Both the position numbers and the translations under genes were made by a program. This document shows positions 1 through 8,037 of a stretch of 64,000 nucleotides of DNA, piece by piece. The stretch's first letter is position 1; every line of letters begins with the position of its first letter. The notes under the pieces were generated by a model that had not been told where the DNA came from, searched no databases, and was given only the letters and a program-made list of their open reading frames with translations. The stretch is from JBEVJC01 sp040510375 (lineage in GTDB: Bacteria; Bacteroidota; Bacteroidia; Chitinophagales; Chitinophagaceae). The DNA is taken from contig JBEVJC010000020.1 of the NCBI GenBank assembly GCA_040510375.1, positions 28,012-92,011 of the forward strand. Direction: 5' to 3'.

Positions 1-1
1 T

Positions 2-652
2 CTGGATGAGGATACCTCAAAACATGTGATCCAGGTGCTTCGTAAGAAAAAAGAAGACCGGCTGAACCTCACCGATGGCCGCGGCCACCTGCTTACTGTT
101 GTTATCGTGGATGATCATCGCAAACATACATCGGTAAGGGTGGAAGATATTCTCTTTACCCCGGCCAAAACAGATGGTACTACCATTGCAATCTCGCTTA
201 TCAAGAACAGCAGCCGTTTTGAATGGTTCCTGGAAAAGGCAACTGAAATCGGCGTGAAGGCCGTGGTGCCGCTATTGTGCGAACGCACCGAAAAAGAAAA
301 GTTCAGGTCAGAGCGTTTGTTACAGATCCTGGTCAGCGCCATGTTGCAAAGCAGGCAAACCTGGTTGCCTGTATTACATGAACCGCTTGCGTATGAATTA
401 TTATTCCGCCAGCAGGAGATAGCTGAAATTCCTTCAAGGTATATTGCACATTGCACCGATGAGTATAAAGAAGAACTGGTGGCAGTTGCAGGTGGTCACG
501 AACGGATCATCCTGATAGGACCCGAAGGGGATTTTACCAGCAAAGAAATTGAGATGGCGCTTGCCAACGGATATAAACCGGTATCATTGGGAGATACGAG
601 GCTGCGGACAGAAACGGCAGGACTGGTAGCCGCAACTGTTTTGCGGAGTTGA
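2..652 (+). CDS. rsmE: 16S rRNA m3U1498 methyltransferase RsmE (5' end outside window)
   Basis: The reading frame is already open at the first full codon (position 2) and reads a typical RsmE N-terminal stretch (LDEDTSKHVIQVLR), so the true start lies before the window. The SPOUT-class signature is near the C-terminus: GPEGDF followed by LGDTRLRTETAG, the S-adenosylmethionine-binding knot. RsmE methylates N3 of U1498 in 16S rRNA of the assembled small subunit, in the cytoplasm. The usual motif is GPEGG(F/L); here the second glycine is aspartate, a mild variation. The gene faces the TerC gene convergently. The family assignment is secure from the knot motifs. Confidence 0.93.
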   Translation: MDEDTSKHVIQVLRKKKEDRLNLTDGRGHLLTVVIVDDHRKHTSVRVEDILFTPAKTDGTTIAISLIKNSSRFEWFLEKATEIGVKAVVPLLCERTEKEKFRSERLLQILVSAMLQSRQTWLPVLHEPLAYELLFRQQEIAEIPSRYIAHCTDEYKEELVAVAGGHERIILIGPEGDFTSKEIEMALANGYKPVSLGDTRLRTETAGLVAATVLRS

Positions 653-732
653 AAGTGTTGGTTTTTTGCCGATGCTCCTGCGTACAGGCCAGATAAAAAC
701 TACCCTCAATAGAATTCCGAATTCCATTCCAT

Positions 733-863
733 TTAATGCGCCGAATCACTTTCATTAACGACGCTGCCCGGAAGATGTGGTTCGTTCCGTTCAACTTTAA
801 TTAATGAGCCGAATCACTTTCGTTCTCTGCTGCGTCAGGGAGATGTGGTTCGTTCAGTTGCAC
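733..863. repeat. Tandem duplication of the terC 3' tail (period 68 bp)
   Basis: Two 63-bp copies, 733-795 and 801-863, share about three quarters of their bases. The right copy encodes the last residues of the TerC protein with its stop. Read on the minus strand in the same frame, the left copy gives NEPHLPGSVVNESDSAH then stop, a diverged version of the real tail NEPHLPDAAENESDSAH. The copy lies beyond the gene's own stop codon and is not translated with it. Confidence 0.85.
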
Positions 864-1604
864 CACGTGTTTATTTGCTTTCTTCATCATGGCCATATTG
901 AGCATCTGGACGATAAAGGAGAAAGCCATTCCGAAGTAGATATAATTTTTCAGGTGTAACATATGGGCGGCTTCCGCATCCCATCCTTCAATGATCAGAC
1001 TGAGACCGATCATTACCAGGAATGAAAGTGCCAGCATTTTAAGAGTGGGATGTTTATGGATATATGCAGATATAGCCGGACTGAAACTGAACATAACGAT
1101 CATTGCAATCACTACGGCCAGGATCATGATCTCCACGTGTTTTGCCGTACCACCGGCAGTGATGATGCTGTCAAAAGAAAACACCGCATCAATCAGTACT
1201 ATTTGTCCGATGGCTTGTGAAAAGGAAAGTTTTTTCTGTCCAAGGGTCTGTTCATTCGGATCAGATCCTTCCAGTTTATGGTTGATTTCTTTTACAGATT
1301 TATAGATCAGGAACAACCCCCCTACAATCATCACGATACTTGCCAGGTCGAAACCCTTATCAAATATGGTGAACACGGCAATACCCTTCTGTGATAGTAA
1401 CCATCCGAGTCCCAGTAATAACAGGCTGCGCGAAATGATACCTGTGATCATCCAGAGTGTCCGGGCTTTTTTCTGGTCCTTCTTGTTTTTCAGCCGGCTC
1501 AGGATAATGCTTACGAAGATCACATTATCGATACCAAGTACAACTTCAAGAACCACCAGTACCAGAAAACTTATAATACTCTCACTCGTGAAGAGATGTT
1601 CCAT
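801..1604 (-). CDS. TerC-family integral membrane protein
   Basis: This 267-residue polytopic membrane protein has about seven hydrophobic segments. It carries the two acidic TerC signatures, GIDNVIFVSI near residue 24 and DAVFSFDSIITA near residue 140, which in the family line a membrane cavity and probably bind metal. TerC/Alx/MeeF-type proteins are linked to manganese or tellurite handling, and some help metallate exported proteins; the substrate here cannot be read from sequence. Like many TerC homologues it ends in a hydrophilic His/Asp/Glu-rich tail. The gene stands alone, convergent with rsmE, with pyrD upstream on the same strand about 70 bp away, so co-transcription with pyrD is possible. 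The tail coding sequence is duplicated just downstream. Confidence 0.9.
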   Translation of the reverse strand: MEHLFTSESIISFLVLVVLEVVLGIDNVIFVSIILSRLKNKKDQKKARTLWMITGIISRSLLLLGLGWLLSQKGIAVFTIFDKGFDLASIVMIVGGLFLIYKSVKEINHKLEGSDPNEQTLGQKKLSFSQAIGQIVLIDAVFSFDSIITAGGTAKHVEIMILAVVIAMIVMFSFSPAISAYIHKHPTLKMLALSFLVMIGLSLIIEGWDAEAAHMLHLKNYIYFGMAFSFIVQMLNMAMMKKANKHVVQLNEPHLPDAAENESDSAH

Positions 1605-1675
1605 GTATTAAGATTTGAGTCGCGAAAATAGACAATTGCAGATTCGCCGGGTGATTTGGTTTGGTGCCAATGAAC

Positions 1676-2734
1676 TCAACTGCGTGTTGGCAGTCCGTTT
1701 ACTATATTCTTTACAATGGTGGGGCCTTCGTAAACAAATCCGGTCCAAACCTGTACCAGGCTTGCCCCGGCATTTAATTTTTCCAGGGCATCGGCAGCAC
1801 TGAAAATCCCACCGGAGGCAATCAGCGGCACTGATCCATTCGTTTTTTCAGTAACATAACGAACTATTTCGGTGGATCTGGCTTTTACCGGTATACCACT
1901 GAGCCCGCCTGCGCCAATTTTTTCCAGCTGGCCGGCGGGAGTTAAAAGGTTTTCACGGCTGATGGTTGTATTGCTGATCACCAATCCATCGAGTTGGATC
2001 TCCATGGAGAGATCAATCACATCATCAATCTGCGAAGTGGTGAGGTCGGGCGCAATCTTCAGCAGGATGGGTTTTGAATGCGCCTTGCCGTTATTGATCA
2101 TCTGGAGGTGCATCAGGATTTTCCGGAGTGATTCTTTTTCCTGCAGTTCACGAAGACCGGGTGTATTGGGACTGCTCACATTTACCACGAAATAATCAAC
2201 ATAGGGATGTAATTCCTTAAAGCAGGTTTCATAATCTTTCCATGCATCTTCATTGGGTGTGGTTTTATTCTTCCCGATATTACCACCGATAATCAGTCGT
2301 TGTTTACCACCCCTTGGTTGAACCGGATTTTTCTCCCGCCATATTTTAAGCCGTTCAGCAATGGCCTTCACACCATCATTGTTAAAACCCATCCGGTTAA
2401 TCAGTGCCTGGTCTTCGGGTAAACGAAAGAGCCGGGGTTTGTCGTTCCCGGACTGTGCAACCGGCGTAACGGTTCCGATCTCGACAAAACCAAATCCAAG
2501 TGTCTCCAGTTCGCGCAGGTACCTTGCGTTTTTGTCGAACCCGGCACCAAGTCCAACGGGATTGCTGAACACCAATTTGTTAAAAATTACCGGAGCAGGA
2601 TTGGCCGGTTTACAGGCGGAGCGGACAATACCCTTCAACCCAAGGCCGTTGAAGAATTTCAGGCTATTCATTGCGAGATAGTGAACGGACTCCGGCGGAA
2701 ACCGGAACAGGATCATTCGGATTGTTGCGTACAT
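1676..2734 (-). CDS. pyrD: Quinone-dependent dihydroorotate dehydrogenase (class 2)
   Basis: This 352-residue protein catalyses the fourth step of de novo pyrimidine synthesis, dihydroorotate to orotate, passing electrons to the membrane quinone. Class 2 features are visible: an N-terminal amphipathic extension (RFPPESVHYLAM) that docks on the membrane, the FMN-binding AGFDKNA stretch near residue 64, the NVSSPNTPG loop with the catalytic serine (S187/S188), and C-terminal SNTT and GGI segments. Length matches the family. The start is an ATG preceded by a good -7 element (CAAATGTA on the plus strand, 2804-2811). Another pyrimidine gene, the dihydroorotase gene, lies about 20 kb away and is not linked. 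Confidence 0.95.
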   Translation of the reverse strand: MYATIRMILFRFPPESVHYLAMNSLKFFNGLGLKGIVRSACKPANPAPVIFNKLVFSNPVGLGAGFDKNARYLRELETLGFGFVEIGTVTPVAQSGNDKPRLFRLPEDQALINRMGFNNDGVKAIAERLKIWREKNPVQPRGGKQRLIIGGNIGKNKTTPNEDAWKDYETCFKELHPYVDYFVVNVSSPNTPGLRELQEKESLRKILMHLQMINNGKAHSKPILLKIAPDLTTSQIDDVIDLSMEIQLDGLVISNTTISRENLLTPAGQLEKIGAGGLSGIPVKARSTEIVRYVTEKTNGSVPLIASGGIFSAADALEKLNAGASLVQVWTGFVYEGPTIVKNIVNGLPTRS

Positions 2735-2803
2735 CAGTATTGTTCAAGTTTAGTGTTGAGCCCCACGTCAGGGCCAGCGGTCAACGTCAAAAAATTTCTC
2801 CGG

Positions 2804-2811
2804 CAAATGTA
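2804..2811 (-). promoter_or_regulatory. Putative pyrD promoter -7 element
   Basis: On the minus strand this reads TACATTTG, a full match to the Bacteroidota TAnnTTTG element. It would start transcription about 60 nt before the pyrD ATG. No clear -33 TTTG was found at the right distance. Confidence 0.45.
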
Positions 2812-2818
2812 TAACCAT

Positions 2819-2826
2819 TAAATTTG
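2819..2826 (+). promoter_or_regulatory. Putative thiolase promoter -7 element
   Basis: TAAATTTG, a full match to TAnnTTTG, ends about 65 nt before the thiolase ATG. It lies only 7 bp from the divergent pyrD element, so the two promoters would overlap and could interfere with each other. Confidence 0.45.
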
Positions 2827-2892
2827 ATGTAGAAAGTTGCATAAACAACCTTTACAGATTATCATTGTTATTCAGGTAGAAAAAACATTTTT

Positions 2893-4071
2893 ATGCAGGA
2901 AGCGTATATAGTTGCAGGATTCAGGTCGGCCGTTGGTAAAGCCAAACGCGGGGGATTCCGTTTTTATCGTCCGGATGACCTGGCCGTGGATGTGATCCGT
3001 GGCCTGATGGCCTCGGTGCCCCAGCTGGACTCTTCAAGAGTTGATGATGTATTTGTAGGGAATGCCGTTCCGGAAGCGGAGCAGGGTCTGCAGTTTGGCC
3101 GTATCATTTCTGCGAGGGCCCTGGGTGTTGGCGTGGCTGGCGCTACAGTGAACCGTTATTGCGCCTCCGGACTGGAGACCATTGCCATGGCCACTGCCCG
3201 GATCCGTACCGGTATGGCTGATTGTATAATTGCCGGTGGTACCGAAAGTATGAGTCTTGTACCCACTGCCGGATGGAAAACAGTTCCTGCCTATTCAATT
3301 GCAAAGGATGATCCTGATTATTACCTGAGTATGGGTCTTACAGCTGAAGCCGTTGCAAAAGATTATAAGGTTAGTCGCGAAGACCAGGATGAATTTTCCT
3401 ACAACTCACATGTGAAAGCAATCAATGCCATCCAGCAGGGATATTTTAAATCAGGAATCCTTCCCGTTAATGTGGAAGAAGTTTATGTGGATGTTAATGG
3501 TAAAAAACAAAAACGGAATTATATAGTTGATACGGATGAAGGTCCGAGGGCCGACACCTCTGTTGAAGTGCTGGCCAAACTCAAACCTGCATTTGCATTG
3601 AATGGAGTTGTTACTGCAGGTAACTCATCACAGACATCTGATGGTGCAGCCTTCGTGATTGTGATGGGAGAGAAGATGGTGAATGAACTTGGACTTAAAC
3701 CCATAGCCCGGCTGATTGCCTGTGCATCGGCAGGAGTGGAACCAAGACTCATGGGTATCGGTCCTGTTGCCGCTATACCAAAGGCATTGAAACAGGTTAA
3801 CATGAAACTGGATGATATCGACCTGGTTGAACTGAATGAGGCTTTTGCCTCACAGGCGCTTGCTGTGATCCGTGAAACAGGTCTCGATCCTGCAAAGGTT
3901 AATATCAACGGAGGTGCTATTGCACTCGGACATCCGCTTGGTTGCACCGGTGCCAAACTGACAATACAGGTAGTGAATGATATGAAACGTCTCAATAAAA
4001 AATACGGAATGGTGACCGCCTGCGTTGGTGGTGGACAGGGTATCGCCGGTATTATTGAAAATATCAATTGA
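2893..4071 (+). CDS. Acetyl-CoA acyltransferase / thiolase (FadA type)
   Basis: This 392-residue thiolase carries the full catalytic set: nucleophile C90 in NRYCASGLE, the NEAFA loop, H347 in GHPLGCTG, and C377 in CVGGGQG, the general base. It would cleave 3-ketoacyl-CoA with free CoA in beta-oxidation, or condense acetyl-CoA in the reverse direction. The N-terminal RSAVGKAKRGGF stretch with its Arg/Lys-rich insertion resembles the long-chain (FadA/FadI) group more than biosynthetic PhaA, but substrate length is inferred. No other beta-oxidation gene is adjacent, so it appears to be a single-gene unit between a divergent promoter and a clear terminator. Confidence 0.92.
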   Translation: MQEAYIVAGFRSAVGKAKRGGFRFYRPDDLAVDVIRGLMASVPQLDSSRVDDVFVGNAVPEAEQGLQFGRIISARALGVGVAGATVNRYCASGLETIAMATARIRTGMADCIIAGGTESMSLVPTAGWKTVPAYSIAKDDPDYYLSMGLTAEAVAKDYKVSREDQDEFSYNSHVKAINAIQQGYFKSGILPVNVEEVYVDVNGKKQKRNYIVDTDEGPRADTSVEVLAKLKPAFALNGVVTAGNSSQTSDGAAFVIVMGEKMVNELGLKPIARLIACASAGVEPRLMGIGPVAAIPKALKQVNMKLDDIDLVELNEAFASQALAVIRETGLDPAKVNINGGAIALGHPLGCTGAKLTIQVVNDMKRLNKKYGMVTACVGGGQGIAGIIENIN

Positions 4072-4106
4072 TAAAAATCCGTGTTTCTGCCTGAAGTATT
4101 TATCAG

Positions 4107-4129
4107 CCCTGCAACAGCAGGGTTTTTTT
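4107..4129 (+). terminator. Rho-independent terminator after the thiolase gene
   Basis: A perfect 6-bp stem (CCCTGC/GCAGGG) with an AACA loop is followed by seven T residues, 35 bp after the stop codon. Confidence 0.85.
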
Positions 4130-4270
4130 ACGTCAGGCTGGCTCGGACTTCTACTTTTTTTCTCCTGAAAATGCCCGTAACTACTCATTAAGGCTTGATC
4201 TTTGATACTGCGGAGCTGCATTAATTCGTTATTATTCTATCCTATTAAAAACACGGCCAAAACTATTCTT

Positions 4271-5926
4271 ATGGACAGACGCGACTTTCTGACCGCGCAA
4301 CGGAAGAAACGTAAGGTGGAGATGCCCACCCCGGGTTCCCGCACCCAATCGGGATTGAGTATTTACAATGGCCCCTGGACACGTAATGAAGTCCAGCATT
4401 TATTAAAGAGAACAATGTTCGGATCGGTGAAAGCCGACATCGATCACTTCGCCGGTATGGGTATGAACCAGGCAGTAGATGAATTGCTCAATCCAACAGC
4501 ACCACTTCCCTTACCACCATTAAACGATTATAGCAGTGAGATAGCCGACGCGGTTATTACGCCGGGTACAACTTGGGTAGGTGACCTCACCGCTGATGAA
4601 GATCTCAATGAAGTACGTCGTGAAAGTTTTAAAAAATGGTGGACCGGAGCCATGATCAACCAGGATAGAAGTATCCGTGAAAAACTGACACTTTTCTGGG
4701 CTGATCATTTTGGGACCGAGACCCGCACCATCGGTATTTCCAAATTTGTATACCAGCATAACGACCTGCTTCGAAAGGATTGCCTTGGTAATTTCAGGAC
4801 CATGGTCAAGGATGTTACCATTGATCCGGGTATGCTGATCTACCTGAACGGATACCTTAATTCAGCATCTGCACCTGATGAAAATTATGGACGCGAACTG
4901 ATGGAATTATTCACCCTGGGTAAGGGTCCGACCGTGGCTTACAATGAAGATGATGTTCGCCGGGTAGCAAGGGTGCTCACCGGCTGGCGGATAAACCCGG
5001 TTGATGGTACCGTTTATTTTGACGATACCAAACATGACAGCAGGGATAAAACCTTCTCGGGTTATTTTAATTCTTCAGTGATCACCGGACGTACTGGTGC
5101 TGATGGTGTACTGGAAACGGACGACCTGATCGATATGCTTTTTGCAAAAGAGGAAACAGCTAAATATATCTGTCGCTGTATTTACCGCTGGTTTATTTAT
5201 TACCAGATCGATGACGCTGCAGAAGCAAATGTGATCGAACCATTGGCTGCGATCTTCCGCAGTTCCAACTATGAGATCAAACCTGTTCTCGATACACTGT
5301 TCCGGAGCGAACATTTTTTTGATGTACTAAACCAGGGATGCCTGATCAAGAGTCCGGTGGACCAGGTAGTTGGCTGCATCCGGGAATTTGGTGTGGTTAT
5401 CCCGCCGGTTGAAACAGAATATAACGATACGTACATCATGTGGAACTATCTCCTGAACTGGAAAACAGTAATGGGGCAGAATGTTGGTGATCCCCCTGAT
5501 GTATCCGGCTGGCCTGCATATTACCAGGAGCCATCGTTCCATGAAATATGGATTAACCATGATACCCTTCCCAAACGTAACCAGTTCACCGATGTGCTGG
5601 TCTGGAATGGTTTTACAAGAAATATGAAGACAATGCAGATCGATGCCATTGCATTCACCAAAACATTACCCAACCCGGGTGATCCGAATGCATTGGTGGA
5701 CGATGCGCTGGACGTGATCTACCGCGTACCACTGTCGGATGCTGCCAGGCTGAGTATCAAACAAAATATTTTGCTGAGTGGACAAACGCAGGATTACTAC
5801 TGGACCAATGCCTGGAATGGTTTCCTGGTGGACCAGACAAATGAGATGGCACTTGCAATTGTTTCAAACCGTCTCAAAACATTATACCAATACCTGATGA
5901 ATCTTTCCGAATACCAATTATCCTAA
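4271..5926 (+). CDS. DUF1800 domain protein
   Basis: The ATG at 4271 (MDRRDFLTAQ) gives 551 residues. An in-frame start 69 bp upstream would add a tail without family character, so I prefer 4271. The N-terminus has an Arg-Arg-Asp-Phe-Leu motif like a Tat signal, but no clear hydrophobic stretch follows it. DUF1800 hallmarks are present: WADHFGT, GRELMELFTLG, and YNEDDVRRVARVLTGW. The biochemical function of the family is unknown. It commonly sits directly before a DUF1501 gene, as here (9-bp gap), so the two are almost certainly one operon and the products probably act together outside the cytoplasm. Codon use looks like that of its neighbours. The domain call is firm; the role is unknown. 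Confidence 0.88.
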   Translation: MDRRDFLTAQRKKRKVEMPTPGSRTQSGLSIYNGPWTRNEVQHLLKRTMFGSVKADIDHFAGMGMNQAVDELLNPTAPLPLPPLNDYSSEIADAVITPGTTWVGDLTADEDLNEVRRESFKKWWTGAMINQDRSIREKLTLFWADHFGTETRTIGISKFVYQHNDLLRKDCLGNFRTMVKDVTIDPGMLIYLNGYLNSASAPDENYGRELMELFTLGKGPTVAYNEDDVRRVARVLTGWRINPVDGTVYFDDTKHDSRDKTFSGYFNSSVITGRTGADGVLETDDLIDMLFAKEETAKYICRCIYRWFIYYQIDDAAEANVIEPLAAIFRSSNYEIKPVLDTLFRSEHFFDVLNQGCLIKSPVDQVVGCIREFGVVIPPVETEYNDTYIMWNYLLNWKTVMGQNVGDPPDVSGWPAYYQEPSFHEIWINHDTLPKRNQFTDVLVWNGFTRNMKTMQIDAIAFTKTLPNPGDPNALVDDALDVIYRVPLSDAARLSIKQNILLSGQTQDYYWTNAWNGFLVDQTNEMALAIVSNRLKTLYQYLMNLSEYQLS

Positions 5927-5935
5927 AACCGTCTT

Positions 5936-7525
5936 ATGAGAAGAAGAGATTTTTTACGCAACAGTATTCCCGCTGCCGCGGTACTTCCTGCGGTAGTGGA
6001 TGGGTATTCTGTGAAAGCTTTTAATGGAGAATCACCGTTGCTCCGTGCATTGATGAACCCTGCTATCGAAACAGATCACGTATTGGTGATTGTTCAGCTG
6101 AGCGGTGGTAACGACGGATTGAACATGGTCATTCCCATCTCCACCTACAACGATTATTACAGTGCACGCAGTAATGTGGCAATTGCAGAAGCAGCGATCC
6201 TCCGGTTGAATGAATACGATGCCACCGGATTACATCCCGCGATGACCGGCCTGCAGACGCTTTATAATGAAGACAAGCTCAATATCATCCAGGCGGTTGG
6301 ATACCCAAGTCCGAATTTTTCGCATTTCCGTGCCACCGATATCTGGATGAGCGGATCTGCGAGCGACCAGGTAGTCAATACAGGTTGGGCCGGCCGTTAC
6401 CTGAATACCGAGTACCCAAATTATCCGGAAGGTTATCCAAACGAAACCATGGCCGATCCGCTGGCTATCCAGATTGGTTCAGTTACATCGCTTACCCTGC
6501 AGGGTCCGGCAATGAACATGGGTATGAGTATCACCAATCCAACCAGTTTTTATAATCTGCTTAATAATGTCATTGACCCGGCACCTGATACGCCGATGGG
6601 TTATGAACTCACCTATATCCGTACCATTGCAAACCAGACCAACCTGTTTGCGCAACGGATCATTGCAGCGGCAGAGAAAGTGCCACAGCAGGCTGCCTAT
6701 CCGGACGATAACGGACTGGCTGACCAGCTGAAGATCGTAGCGCGGCTGGTTGCAGGCGGATTAAAGACCCGGATCTACATGGTGGGCATGGGTGGATTTG
6801 ATAACCACTCGCAACAGGTGGATGCTGCTGATACATCAACGGGCACACATGCCCGGTTGCTGAAAAAATTATCAGATGCCATCAAGGCATTTCTGGACGA
6901 CCTGAAATTCCTGAAGGTGGATGATCGCGTGATGGGTCTGACATTTTCCGAATTCGGCCGCCGGATCAAGTCCAACTCAAGTATGGGAACGGATCACGGT
7001 GCGGCTGCCCCAATGTTTATTTTCGGAAAACAGGCCGTGCCTGGTGTAACCGGTGTCAATCCTTCCATACCCGGTGGTGCGTCCGTGCAGGATAATATTC
7101 CGTTCCAATATGATTTCAGGAGTGTGTATGCTTCGATCCTGGAAAAATGGTTTTGCGTACCTGCTGCAACGCTCCAGACTGTATTGTTCCAGAATTTCCA
7201 GAGCCTGAACATCGTAAAGGATAATGATTGTACCGGGATCCAGGATCCTGCCAATAATGACGCGGGACTCACCCTTATCACCAATTATCCCAATCCGTTT
7301 ACCAGTACAACTACCATCAGTTATACAACCATCGGAGGACATACCCTGGTACAGATTATTGATATGCTGGGACGGGTCATTGCAACCCCGGTGGATGTGG
7401 AGATGCGCACAGCTGGCACCTTCAATTTCACTTTCGACAGTGGTGGTTTGCCAAGCGGTGTGTATTATGCCCGTTTTCAGAACGGTCCTAAACAACAGGT
7501 TCGCCCGATGTTAAAAGTTCGATAG
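5936..7525 (+). CDS. DUF1501 domain protein with Tat-like signal and T9SS sorting domain
   Basis: 529 residues. The N-terminus MRRRDFLRNSIPAAAVLPAV has the twin-arginine pattern plus a short hydrophobic region. The middle is the DUF1501 fold, related to the alkaline-phosphatase/sulfatase superfamily, with the motifs LSGGNDGLNMV, GGFDNHSQQ and FSEFGRR. The last 80 residues, from NYPNPF at about 450, form a type A T9SS sorting domain ending in PSGVYYARF and a basic tail. The sequence therefore suggests folded export through Tat and then release or surface anchoring by T9SS. Operonic with the upstream DUF1800 gene; a terminator follows. Substrate unknown. Confidence 0.9.
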   Translation: MRRRDFLRNSIPAAAVLPAVVDGYSVKAFNGESPLLRALMNPAIETDHVLVIVQLSGGNDGLNMVIPISTYNDYYSARSNVAIAEAAILRLNEYDATGLHPAMTGLQTLYNEDKLNIIQAVGYPSPNFSHFRATDIWMSGSASDQVVNTGWAGRYLNTEYPNYPEGYPNETMADPLAIQIGSVTSLTLQGPAMNMGMSITNPTSFYNLLNNVIDPAPDTPMGYELTYIRTIANQTNLFAQRIIAAAEKVPQQAAYPDDNGLADQLKIVARLVAGGLKTRIYMVGMGGFDNHSQQVDAADTSTGTHARLLKKLSDAIKAFLDDLKFLKVDDRVMGLTFSEFGRRIKSNSSMGTDHGAAAPMFIFGKQAVPGVTGVNPSIPGGASVQDNIPFQYDFRSVYASILEKWFCVPAATLQTVLFQNFQSLNIVKDNDCTGIQDPANNDAGLTLITNYPNPFTSTTTISYTTIGGHTLVQIIDMLGRVIATPVDVEMRTAGTFNFTFDSGGLPSGVYYARFQNGPKQQVRPMLKVR

Positions 7526-7550
7526 TGTGTGATTGTTTTTATAAGTTGAA

Positions 7551-7575
7551 CCCTGGCCTCCGCCGGGGTTTTTTT
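7551..7575 (+). terminator. Rho-independent terminator of the DUF1800-DUF1501 operon
   Basis: A 6-bp stem (CCCTGG/CCGGGG, one G-T pair) with a 6-nt loop is followed by seven T residues, 25 bp after the stop. Confidence 0.75.
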
Positions 7576-7594
7576 ATTTACCGCACCCGTTTTT

Positions 7595-7622
7595 TTTGTT
7601 TTCAACCAAAATACTTAATTTG
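7595..7622 (+). promoter_or_regulatory. Putative promoter of the small-protein/TonB-receptor operon
   Basis: TTTG at 7595-7598 and TTAATTTG at 7615-7622 (one mismatch to TAnnTTTG) are 16 bp apart. Transcription would begin about 7629, just before the TTG start at 7644. Confidence 0.4.
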
Positions 7623-7643
7623 CAACATCGTTGAAAAAATAAG

Positions 7644-7982
7644 TTGAAAGGAAATAAATATATACGATCCTTTGCAGGAGGTTTTCTTCTCCTGGTTTTC
7701 TGTCTCGGTATTACACCGAAACAGATCCTGCATGAAGTGCTGACCAACCACAAACATGTTCCCGGCAAATACCATAAGCTGGCTACGATTGATCGTGTGG
7801 CCACCAAATATGTATGTGATATACACGACCAGGTGGCGGAATCCCCGTTTGTAGAAACAGTTACAGAAGAGATCCGGTCGGCTGTCATTTATACTCACCC
7901 GGTTTCTTTTCATTTCAGGGAGGACCCATATTCCCGCGATCTCCTTCATGCCGATCTCCGCGGTCCGCCTGTATTAGCGTAA
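7644..7982 (+). CDS. Small exported protein upstream of TonB receptor
   Basis: 112 residues. The frame has no ATG; TTG at 7644 is the only start that includes the signal-like N-terminus (KGNKYIRSFAGG followed by a hydrophobic stretch to about residue 24). The rest is short and rich in histidine (LHEVLTNHKHVPG, CDIHDQ, THPVSFHF) with one non-signal cysteine. I do not recognise a named family. Genes of this size and type often sit just before TonB receptors in Bacteroidota. Position, histidine content and the ZnuD-like receptor that follows suggest a role in metal handling, but that is inference. Probably co-transcribed with the receptor 55 bp downstream. Confidence 0.65.
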   Translation: MKGNKYIRSFAGGFLLLVFCLGITPKQILHEVLTNHKHVPGKYHKLATIDRVATKYVCDIHDQVAESPFVETVTEEIRSAVIYTHPVSFHFREDPYSRDLLHADLRGPPVLA

Positions 7983-7994
7983 TCCAATTGGTTT

Positions 7995-8012
7995 ACCGGT
8001 CGCCTGACCGGT
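7995..8012. promoter_or_regulatory. Perfect inverted repeat before the TonB receptor gene
   Basis: ACCGGTC and GACCGGT (7-bp arms, GCCT loop) lie between the small exported gene and the receptor start. There is no T-run, so it is not a standard terminator. It could be an operator, or an mRNA hairpin that sets relative expression. Confidence 0.4.
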
Positions 8013-8037
8013 CCTGTTCATACGCTAATGTATTTCC

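Noticed and set aside
801..1604. Tellurite resistance operon
   Set aside because: Only a TerC-type gene is present; no TerD, TerZ or TerB neighbours.
7602..7949. 115-codon minus-strand frame overlapping the small exported gene
   Set aside because: The plus frame has a signal peptide, a promoter and an operon context; the minus frame has none.
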